DNA of 64,000 nucleotides from Floccularia luteovirens (taxonomy: Eukaryota; Basidiomycota; Agaricomycetes; Agaricales; Squamanitaceae). Made by a program: the position numbers and the translations under genes. The first letter of the stretch is position 1. The number at the start of each line of letters is the position of its first letter. Positions 23,796 to 34,200 of the stretch are shown here, one piece after another. The notes under the pieces were generated by a model, which saw only the letters and a list, made by a program, of their open reading frames with translations, searched no databases and was not told where the DNA came from. The stretch is from NCBI GenBank assembly GCA_009739215.1, contig VSJF01000002.1:2976001-3040000 (forward strand), in the 5' to 3' direction.

Positions 23796-25868
23796 CTAGC
23801 GGCGCAAGGAGTTACTTGGGGCCAATGTCACCAGTTGACTGTTACGTTGACTGTTACGTGGTTCTGCATCTGCGGCGGTCCCAATCCTAGCTTCCTCTTC
23901 TAGCTTCTTTGCTGCATTTTGTTTCACGGGAGCTATAGTATCCTTCATGAACATTAGCGCTGCAACAGCAAGAGTACCAATGAAGGCGACAAAAAACCAG
24001 AGGCCGGCCTGGTGTCCTTTGGGCTGTAGGGGCCCACCATGGTTCTTTTCAACACTGACTTGGATCGAGGTCATAATAGCAATGTTGAGGGAGCCACCAA
24101 GTTGCAATGCACAATTGAAGATCCCGCCTACCATTCCGGCAATTTCAGGTGGCGTGATAGCAAATATTGCAATACTATATGACCAGCACGTTCAGCGAAG
24201 CATTGTTTGGAAGACTGAAATACACACTTGACTGTTCCGTACACAATAGTGGTGCCAGTTGCTCCAATTAACATTCCAGGGAAGGCAAATCGCCAATAGT
24301 TCTCAGCACTCAACGAAAAGGGTAGGAGAGTCGTTCCAATGAGAAGCAAGAACAATCCAAGAGATATGACCCATTTCAGCCGATAGTGCTGCTGAAGATA
24401 TCCAGTCGCGATTACCACTGGAAACGCCGTCAGACCAATAGGAAGGCTGTTTAACTGTTTATCAACCAGGTACTTTGTCAGAAATAAACTTTGCTCACAA
24501 ATGCACAGCTGCGTTGAGTGGAGTCCAATGTATCACATCCTGCCAAATCCATGAAAACTCGAAAAAAACAGAAGCAAACCAGTTGAAAGGTAGTAGGGTA
24601 ACTGCAAGCAAAATCGTGAAATTCTCGTATCTCCACATCTTAACGGGACTAGAAAGGTTTCCAAAGTGTCAGAGGAGATTATGGTGAACTTCCAGATAAG
24701 CTCACATTGCAGCAAGATCTTGCGGTATTTTAGCTTCCCATACGAAGAATGAGACGAAAAGAACTGCGCTAAGAACTAGAGGTGCGATAACTTCCGCTGT
24801 CTTCCATCCAATTGTCGATCCAGAGGTTACGGCGAAGATGAAAAGAATGAGAGCAGCTAAATATGTCTGTCAATATATTGTTTTTAATGGAGTGTGTCGA
24901 GGCTTACCTGTGATTGCCGTCACCCCGATTAAATCAAGCCTCTTGATTCGCTGAATTTGTTCTTCCCTACTTAGTCGGGGCCTAGCAATATTGGGAACGA
25001 GCAACAAAATGGAGGCAGAAACGGCAAAAGAGAGAATTGCGTTCACATATAAAACCCAGCGCCATGACTTGAAGGTTACTATCACACTACCAATTACTAT
25101 GCCAAGTACTAGAAAATTTTCGCTGTATCAGCACTGGCAATGATGTGGATAAGTCTCATAAACATACCGTTTGAGAGGCCTGCTGCAGCTCCAAACATTG
25201 CAATAGCTTTTGCTTGATCAGCAGGGTCAGGATAGAGATGCACGAGCATGTGGAGTGTAGAAGGGATGGTTAATGCGGCCCCTTTAAAAATTACTACATC
25301 AGTTCTATATTTCTTTCCGAGTTGCATTGCTATCCATACCTACACCCGTAATAGCCCGTAAGATGACGAAGGGAATAACCTCATTCACAAAGCCTGAGCC
25401 GAGAGAAGCTCCGCCTAATGTGATGGAACCACACAGAAATATTGTTTCTTCATGTTGGTTAGTTGCACATTCATGTAACTAGATGATCCACGGCAGATAC
25501 TCACTAGCATCGAAAATGTCACTTAACCGACCACTCTGTGGGATATTAATCTTTAGTTCAAGAATTTCAAATTTGTGATTAGTCCTTACGACAAGTAGCA
25601 ACGAGGCAAACGTAATTTGATAACCACTGACGACCCAGACAGCCTGACTGGTCGACATTCCAATACCTGCTGATAAATCTGGAATTGCTGGGAAGATGGC
25701 GCAATTGTTGAAGATGTCAAGACATTGTGTAAAGCAGAACGCGCATAATATGGATATTTTGCGTCTATGAGAAAGCGTTGCTAGAATCTGGTATCCGTGA
25801 GGACCAGCCTCATTGGCTGATAAAGTAGTATCATGAGGAGTGGTCTCTTTGAGTTCCGCTGACACCAT
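23796..25868 (-). CDS. MFS transporter, DHA2 (14-spanner drug:H+ antiporter) type
   Basis: Proton-coupled exporter of the plasma membrane, likely for toxic small molecules or metabolites. Start MVSAELKETTPHD; a polar N-terminus of about 38 residues; TM1 region ISILCAFCFTQCLDIFNN; WVVSGYQITFASLLLV; after an intron the motif-A segment SGRLSDIFDAS; later GAALTIPSTLHML, DQAKAIAMFGAAAGLSNG and the motif-C region, SWRWVLYVNAILSF, RIKRLDLIGVTAIT, the C-terminal half with FPVVIATGYLQQHYRLKW and GMVGGIFNCALQLGGSLNIA, ending LVTLAPSNSLRR. The order matches DHA2 proteins such as the Atr1/Sge1 group. About seven introns and no break in frame. A polypurine microsatellite lies just upstream. Substrate unknown; co-orientation with the flavin oxidase is suggestive only. 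Confidence 0.85.
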
Positions 25869-25884
25869 CTTTGAAGAATTAAAG

Positions 25885-25965
25885 GGGGAAGAAGGGGAAG
25901 AAGGGGAAGAAGAGGAAGAAGAGGAAGAAGAGGAAGAAGAGGAAGAAGAGGAAGAAGAGGAAGGG
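25885..25965. repeat. GGAAGAAGA / GGGGAAGAA microsatellite
   Basis: Tandem 9-bp units (GGAAGAAGA), preceded by GGGGAAGAA units, about 15-95 bp upstream of the MFS start. On the gene's own strand it is a C/T tract, which in fungi often sits in core promoters and 5' UTRs. Such tracts change length easily. Confidence 0.8.
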
Positions 25966-25968
25966 GTA

Positions 25969-27896
25969 GGTTATACTATGGCGAATGAGATCTCCCGTGT
26001 GTTTAAATACGCCTCTATATCTGCCAAAATGGTGTCTCCATATACTTGAAGGGATCGTACAAGACACTGCAACATATCGAAATGTGATGAAAGGTTCGTT
26101 AACGTGCATTATTAGCATGATGCGTCAGCTTCACTAAAAAAAACATAAGTCGCGTAAATGTTAGTTGATGGTCACATCAAGTCAGATTGATGTTTTAACC
26201 GACCGATTTGGACAAAATTCTGCTGAATCTTGACTTCCACCCGAGCAATTGGTTGTTCCTAATGTTTTTGGTGGACTGCCTTGATTTATATTTACCGAGC
26301 ACTGCCTCCTGGTAATAAATTGATCACTTATTACATCGTCAACAAATCTCCACCCTTCTATTATTATCAGAATTGTTGTGCTCGGCAGAGCCCTACATGT
26401 GTGTACTACTTACTTGGGGATGAAAGAGAAAACGAATTGCACTGCATAGTATTTGGAAAGAGCTGTAGTGGGGTGATGGATAACAATTAAGTAACAAAGG
26501 CCCACACATGTACTAAGTAGTGGGGGACATGACCGGCCATTGAGCCAGAAAGTGCCCAGCTTTCGACGCCCAACATTCAACGTTCAACGTTCAACACAAC
26601 CTGATATCAAAAACGCTTAGCAAACAAAAGAAATTTAAAAATAACGTGTAGCTGTGCTATTACTACGGTTACTGATATCAGTGACCTTATATATTCTATG
26701 ATAGATACACAAAACTCGGAAATTACCTCCGATAACTTTCATTGTTTCCCCTGGTCATGCTATCGCCTTAGGGAACTTTATAATTACTCTTTAATCAGGG
26801 TTAAAGCACTGATCTAATAGCCTGAGCATAGCCCCTGTGCCCCATTAGTATTAGCTACAGAAATTGAATATAAACTTAATAATAGCATTGATGTACAGCT
26901 GGTTTTTTCAACGTTTTCGTATCATATTTAAAGTGAAGTTAGGAAAATAAGATCAGTAAGTTCAATCCCTCGCCCTCTCAATATTGATATGATTAGCGTA
27001 CACAGATTATTATATCATTGCAATCTAAATCATTGCACAACATATTTCCGTCAAATTCGAAAATGAAAATTTTTACACCTTTGCATAGTATTAACTGAAA
27101 TTGGCATGAACAAAATGAGGACGCGCTGGATGAAAGGATCGTGCATGATGCCGGCAAAGGAAATGATGAGGCGGTGAATGTCCTCAGAACACAATAAGAG
27201 ACGACGACGACATGTTCAAAAAAACCACTTGGAGAGGACAATGATGTGTTAAAGCTTTTTATAAGATGATATAACAGAAGTCGGACGCGATGAGAGATCG
27301 ACATCTATAAAGATTGTTAATTTATTCATGATGATGAAGGTCAAAATTAAATTTTCAAAGCGTTGGCAGCCTGCCAGAAGGATTTTTAAAAAGGGAACAG
27401 CGCACAATCGGAAATGACATCCTTCGGCCTTCTCTCAATATGTTGACAACCCTCACTTTCACGGGAAGCGGATTGCCAGAACGTTAAAACGTGAAAATCA
27501 AATATGTGCGCTATAAATCGGACCCACTATAAACTAAAGTAAGTAGGTGGAATTTGGAGCTTGAATTAATACTTATCACTTGCTTATCACAGCTCTTTTT
27601 ATAACTCATATTTTCGCCAATTATAGGGAAAGTCTTCTGCCTCAATCGATATCCCGTCTGAATGTTGAATAACAGCTTTCAGTACTTAAGTACATAGATC
27701 GTTTGAGTACGCAGCTAGAAGTATAGACAATTGCTTACATAAAGAGCAGTTCCCTTGGAAATAATATTGATCCCCGCCAGGCGCTTGATCCTCCTCGTGC
27801 CCATCGTCGTGCACGACGAACAACTTTTGTGTCTTTGGCAATGTCCTTTCATTCTCATTCTCATTCTCATCACATTTCTATCACTTACTGATCTTC
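25969..27896. other. Intergenic, 1.9 kb, no supported gene
   Basis: AT-rich. A short tandem CATTCAACGTTCAACGTTCAAC run is seen near 26573. No coding frame or RNA gene is supported. C/T and CATTCTCATTCTCATTCTC repeats at about 27848-27868 precede the next gene and probably belong to its promoter. The pieces quoted are partial. Confidence 0.5.
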
Positions 27897-29988
27897 ATGA
27901 GCAAGCCAGAGTCAAATTCGAACGGAATATTTACACGCGTGCTTCGCAGTATTAGAAATCGTAAAGGCCGCCCAGAAGTGAATGACGATAACTCCGAAAA
28001 TTATGCCGCATCGTCTATATCAACTTCACCAACTCCTGTTTTGCTACATGCCAACGGATCTTTTGACCTCACGAAACATGGCTCTTCGAACACCAAACCG
28101 AGATTTAGCTTAACAGAACGTCTGAAAAACATCGGAAAAGATATCAGCAAGTTGGGCAATGTTTCTACTCGGAATTCAAGTGATCCTGTTCCATATCATC
28201 CATCGACACCAGAATTGAATAATACAAAATCGTATCCCATTGCTGGTCCCTCGCGCATTCCTTCTGACGTTCAGTCGAACTTTCCGGAAAACAGTGGCGC
28301 GTCTCCTAGCAGAAATGAACAACGACTCTCTGACACAGATGAATTCTCTGGATCACTATCGCTTGCACAGAGAATACAGCGGCTTGTATCCTCCTTGCCA
28401 TTACCAGGCCACGCCGTACCAGGAGTACAACCTGAATCTTCGTTCCAAAATCGTTCTACAGGACCTGTTCCACCAGATGATACGAAATTTGATGATCCGA
28501 GATTACTCGGTCTCCTATCAAATACCTCAGTCATGAATGGTGAAGGGGGGCGGGATAATGTCAGTGTTTGGAGCGCTCTGGAAAGCATGGGATCACCTAA
28601 ACGCTTGTCCTTGGATACCATACGAAACGAAGGAGGATCAGAAAATGGACCAAGCGAACAGTATTCTGATGTGTTTTCGGACAACTCGAGTGTGATGATG
28701 TACTCCCCTCTATTTCCTTCTCAGAATGATTTGGTTGAGTTGGCAGAAACCGTACCTTCTGCACCGGAAGAGAAACCGGAAGATACTGAACCATCATGGA
28801 AGAACTCCTGGACATCCATGTGGCCATTAGCATCCTGGTACACAAAGGTCAATCAGCAAGACCAAAATTCACGTCCCTCAGAAGATATATCTGTTTCTAA
28901 TCCTGCCAACGACGAACCTGATCGCACGCCTCGGATTGTTGAAAGCCATACAGTTGGTGATATTACAGTTCCTCTCCAAATACAACGATCTTGGGTTCCC
29001 TCTAAGACCAAGTTGTCTGTGCAAGTTATGTGGTGGGGCTATCGTCTGTAGGCCTAACTTTTCTAGTTATTATCAATTGACATCTGACCTTCGTTAGTTA
29101 CCTACCTCCACCTATACTAGAAGTCCTTGATGACAGACAACTTGAAGCGACTAGACGTGCAGCAATGATTACTACAGCGCTGACATGGTTCTTCAGTAAC
29201 CTACCCATTTCCGCTCTACCCCCAGTAATTCAACCTGCAGTTCTGTTAATCCAAAGGCTAGCTCCTTTCTTGGGTTATATTGGTACATTCATTTCCTGGA
29301 GTTGGGGTACCATAAAAAGCTATGATATAGGCAAGTTACTACTCTTATTCAACCACGAAACATATAACGTGAGCTGGGCACAGGATATGGTGTTATTCTT
29401 ACCGCTACCTGGCTTCTTCCTGTCGCGTTAATTCCAGGAACCTGGTATGAAAACGAGTTCCCGAAATCTCCTGTTCCTCCATCCTTGCCTCTGCCCGTAG
29501 ATACCAATCTTCGAAGCCCTCCAACCTCGTATCGGACAGTTGCAAGTCCAGTGGCAAGTACATTTGGACTGACACCTGCCCATTCTGACACCCCTTTACC
29601 AATCGGACTCCTGTCTATTTCCCCAAGTCATTTAACTATGAGTCCAGTAACTCCAAGCTTTATGGCAGTCACACATGGATTCGTCATGCAGAGCCCCTCA
29701 ACCCCGGTTCCGCACAACTTCTACCCCCTACCTCAACCTCAACCGCAATCCCCCTCGCCATCTTCAATAACTACTCCTACGCTCACTTTTAGAACTGCTC
29801 CCTCTACCCCTCTACAGTTCTCAAGTCCTATTCCACCCGTCGCTTCACAGCCTATCGAACTTCTCCCAGTACCTCCCCCAGTACCTCCTGGATCTCCACT
29901 AGTTTCTCAACTATTACGAGGTCCCATTCTATACAACATACCTCTTCCTGACGTTGAGGAGGAAATGACCACTAAGCGCTCACAATAA
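27897..29988 (+). CDS. Ser/Pro-rich membrane protein of unknown function
   Basis: No family recognised. Exon 1 (27897-29047) encodes a disordered Ser/Asn-rich N-terminal part (MSKPESNSNGIF...), with PSWKNSWTSMWPLASWYTKV and QIQRSWVPSKTKLSVQVMWW near its end. Intron 1 is 29048-29097. Exon 2 (29098-29330) carries YLPPPILEVLDD and a hydrophobic segment (MITTALTWFFSNLPIS, then LAPFLGYIGTFISW). Intron 2 (29331-29383) has a GC donor in the ideal context AG-GCAAGT and ends GGGCACAG. Exon 3 (29384-29988) continues the membrane part (GYGVILTATWLLPVALIPGTW), then a long Pro/Ser/Thr-rich tail ending EEEMTTKRSQ. About 660 residues with two to three membrane segments. Both hydrophobic exons splice in frame, so the model is sound although the role is unknown. 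Confidence 0.75.
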
Positions 29989-30884
29989 CGAAATGTGAAC
30001 GCTTTTTTCATTGCACAACCCGAGTGAGCAGCTTGTCTAGAGGCGTCCACAACTCCTAAATTCCAAGCCATCTTTTTCACCTTCTATGAGTAGTTGTTCG
30101 CGCCACACTGTACATGACCGTTGATACATTGATGTGACGATCGGATGTTTCTACAGGATATTAGTCCACCTCTTGATGATCACAAGAAGCTGTTACTCGG
30201 TGCAAACTCAAAGAGCTGTGGTGGTGGCATGCATCCCTCATTTGTGTTCCGCAGTCCTCGGATAATTAAATGAAGCGATGCAGAACGGTATATGGAAGCA
30301 TTCTAAAGATAATGCCGGATTATCGGCTGTGATTGGACAAGGTTTTGTCCTGGATATCAATTGTATCGTGACACCTTGTTTATATCTCATTGTGACTTGT
30401 AGCAAAACACCGCTGTGATTGTGATTAGTGGATGTGGTATAGCAAAGGGTCGGATGCATTTCGTTCGATCCAGTACAACAGCACTTACTTACATGTTACT
30501 TGTATTTATACACACGACAATAAAATTTTATTAATTATTTTTTTAGCTAATTAAACATCTGATTTAATTAAAAACCTACTTGAACTGTGCTTAATATTCG
30601 AACTACACCCATTTCGCCTCCAAGATTCCAAAGTTATTAGAGACGAGACATGGATTATTTGTTGTGAGTAACAAGCATTTACAATGATGATAACTCCCAT
30701 TTAATCAGTATTTTTGAAAGATCAAAATGGCTTCTTGGCTGGGGATCTTTAAAAATACCTAAACTAGACCTGCTAGTAGAAATTGACAATGAGTTAACAT
30801 TTCTTTTAACGTTAACTTCGACCAAAAGTGAGATGGTGTGGCGATACATGTCCTCGGATCTTGGTGCCTTTGTTACAGCATACA
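29989..30884. other. Intergenic, no supported gene
   Basis: About 0.9 kb, AT-rich toward 30500-30600. No coding frame with motifs. It ends where the duplicated block begins. Confidence 0.5.
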
Positions 30885-31145
30885 TGTGCAGCTGATGGCA
30901 AGTCACATTGCCCGCCGACAATTCTTTCAGCCCAAGTTTATTTGCTGTGCACTTCAGGGACCAATGTTCATTGTCACCGAACATTCGTTTTCTATGCCTG
31001 CGGATATGTATTGGTGACTTGTCCAAATATGCTTCGAAGTCTAGAACATTCCGTCCACGTATTGGAAACCAGTGCCAACAAGCGCGAGTATAAGACCTGC
31101 TAATATCCTACAGCCAATCACTTTGAAACCCCCGCAAATTTTCAC

Positions 31146-31192
31146 GTAAGCAGACTTGTATATATTTTTGTTATTATCTTACTCAGTTGCAG
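31146..31192 (+). promoter_or_regulatory. Candidate 5' UTR intron of TPR-CHAT copy 1
   Basis: GTAAGC donor, CTTACTCA-like branch site and TTGCAG acceptor, 47 nt, ending 28 bp before the ATG. The same signals and length are kept in copy 2 (52262-52308), although the bases between vary. This supports a real intron rather than chance. Confidence 0.55.
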
Positions 31193-31220
31193 GTATTTGA
31201 TCACAGTAGATCGAAACCTC

Positions 31221-34200
31221 ATGGATCAAACCCAAGCAGACGAGTCTTCAAATTTAACACCGGAATTTATGCAATGGTACGAAGAGTTCAAAAAGGAGGC
31301 TTCGAGTAACACTGCCGCCATTGACGAGGTCATACAATCCGAACAACGATCTATGCAAGAACTTGCTGATGAGGATCCCAGAAGACGCTATCATCTCTAC
31401 ACCATCTCCGCCCTACACGAACTGAAGTATCGCAAGCACAGAAAAATGGTTGACCTGAAGAAGGCAATTGTCGCATCTCGAGAAGCTGTGCTCGTGGCTG
31501 CAAAACATTGGGATATCGAAAATTTGTGGCATTATATCTGGAGTCTCGCAAAAATTTACATCACAGTTGTGGAGGATCTCGACATGTCAGATGAATATGC
31601 GCGTGCTATGACAGAGCTCCGCACAGCCGCTAAAGAGGCATCTGAGCTCGAGGGTGCATCTGAGACCGAGCAATTCAGACATCTGGCTGCGATAGGTTTT
31701 GTTTTCATGAAGCGCTTCGATGAATTGCATTTGATGGATGCCATCGACCTCGCAATATCGACCCAAGACTCATCCATTAATGATGTACCCGAGCTGCACA
31801 TTGACCCTAACGACATCTTCGGTTTGAGTATATCTAGGAAGGGCCAGGCATTGATGCATAAGAATGATTTGGATAATTCGATCGAAAAACTTCGTCAATC
31901 ACCGGAATATGTAATAGGTCACAGTGGGCGTGCAGAATGTCTGTGGGGAATTGCCGTCCTCCTTATCTCCAGATATCGTTCATTCAACGATGTCAAGGAC
32001 CTTAACGATGCGATCGATAACTATGACCTGGCGGAGGCATGTTGTACAGACGAGGTTTTCTTGCCGAAGTTACTTTCAAGTTATGGATCTGCCTTATGGC
32101 GTCGATATGGCCTTACTGCAGATGAAGCCGATATTGAGAAGTCCATACTATTGCACCAGAGAGCCGTCGAACTTACACCAATAGACGACGAAGCCAGGCC
32201 AAAGCGTCTAACGACTCTCTCCACTTCTTATATCGCTCAGTATGTCAACCTTGGGCACTCTGTCAGCACCAATCTTCATCATTCAGTATGTGCATCTCGG
32301 GAGGCGGTCAAACTTGCGAAACCCGGTCACGATTATCGAGCACCCGCTTTGGCCACTCTCGGTGCCGCCCTCCAATCTAAATACCATGAAGAATGGGAAG
32401 TACCCGACATCAATGAATCGGTAGAAGTCCAAGAAGAAGCATTGACTCTAACAAAACCCAATGATCCCGACTACACAAGGTTTGCTTCCACCCTGGGGGC
32501 GACTTACTCAACCAGATACGAGCGAACACATGAACGCTCAGATATTACCAAAAGTATCTCATGGCAACGGGAAGCAATCAATCATATACGCGAGGGCGAT
32601 TCAGACAAAGCCATATATCTCAGCAACATCGGCGTCGCACTTTCGATGAGGTTTTCACTTGAACAATCACAAGCCGATATCGACGAAGCAATAACAAACA
32701 TGGAGGAAGCGGTATCTATCTTGAACAATGAACATCCCTCGAAAGCATTAATTCTTTGTCAACTTGGCGATGCCTATCGCGCAAGAGGAGACCATTTTGA
32801 AATTGGCACAGACATTGATAAAGCTGTGAAATCCCACCAAACAGCAGTCATAATCGCTTCTTCGACCATGCCTGAAGCTCATTTACTCCGTTATCAACTT
32901 GCGTCGTCGCTGATTTACCGCCACTTTCGTGATCGAACCAAAGGGGTCCTTAACTTGGATGATCTATCATTCGCTATTTTAATTGCTGAGGATGCATTGA
33001 TTGTAAATGGGACGGGCCCACCTTTCAAGTACGATATCATGCGACTCATCGGCGGAATGCACAATGTTAGATACAACATATTGGGGCTATCAGACGACTG
33101 GGACCAAGCTTGTAAATACCTCCAAGCTTCTATCGACGCCATTCCACCAACCGAAGAGCAGGAAAAGATGCATTCCCTTATTCTTCTTTCCAATACTCTG
33201 TTATCGAATTTCAGGACGCGTGGTGTTGCAGCCGAACGTGATGCAGTCAACGCAGGAATCGAGAAGGCGGAAGAAGCTATGAAACTCCTCCCAAAGTCCC
33301 ATCCATCTCGAGCCAGTTATTCGACTTTTGTTGCTGACCTCCACTTGTTCCGATACGATAAATTCCATGACGAGAGAGATCTTGACAACTCACTTGATTT
33401 ATACCATGTTGCGATGCTCCAGTCGATCGGGGAAACAAGATTTTCCGCAAGTACAAACTTGGCAAGAGCGGCACATAAATACAATCGAATAGAGCTGGCA
33501 TTGGAAGGATACACCACGGCCATTAACACTCTACCCACGATGGTGTGGTTAGGGCTACAACCAGAAGCAAGGATCTCTCGTCTAACGGAGCATTTGAAAG
33601 GGCTGGCCAGCGATGCAGCTGCATGTGCACTAGAACTGGGGAATTCCAAACAAGCAATTGAGCTACTCGCAAAGGCTGGGAGTATTCTATGGAGCCAAGC
33701 GACTAATCTGCATATTGATCCTCCTATACTTACCGAACTACAAAATTTAAACCCTGAGCTTGCCAAAGAAATCACGAACGTCGGGAAAGCCTTACAGAAA
33801 CACAATTGGCAACAGTTGGATCCCACAAGTTTGTCAGACAGTGGAGGAATTTCAATCCTTACGAGCAAACGAGGAGTGTTACATCGGACTGGTAACAATC
33901 CTGAAGAAGCTTCCCAGGTTTATCGCCAGTTGGTAAGAAAATGGGAGAAGCTGGTCGCCACCATCGATCAACAACTAGAGGCAAATGGTTCTCAAAAGTC
34001 GAGTCCTGTAGTTACCATGCAACAATTTTTGCAAGAATCGAGGCATCGCGATCCTGATCACTGCACTTTCGAAAGTATGACCGTCGTAATCGTCAATGTC
34101 AGCCAATTCAGCGTCAATGCGATAATATTAGGCGACCACTCGGAACCCGCCATTGTACCCCTTCCGAACATCGATATCACCACATTGTCAGATTTATCAT

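Noticed and set aside
25840..26049. Plus-strand Glu-rich frame
   Set aside because: Direct translation of the GAA/GAG microsatellite; no other support.
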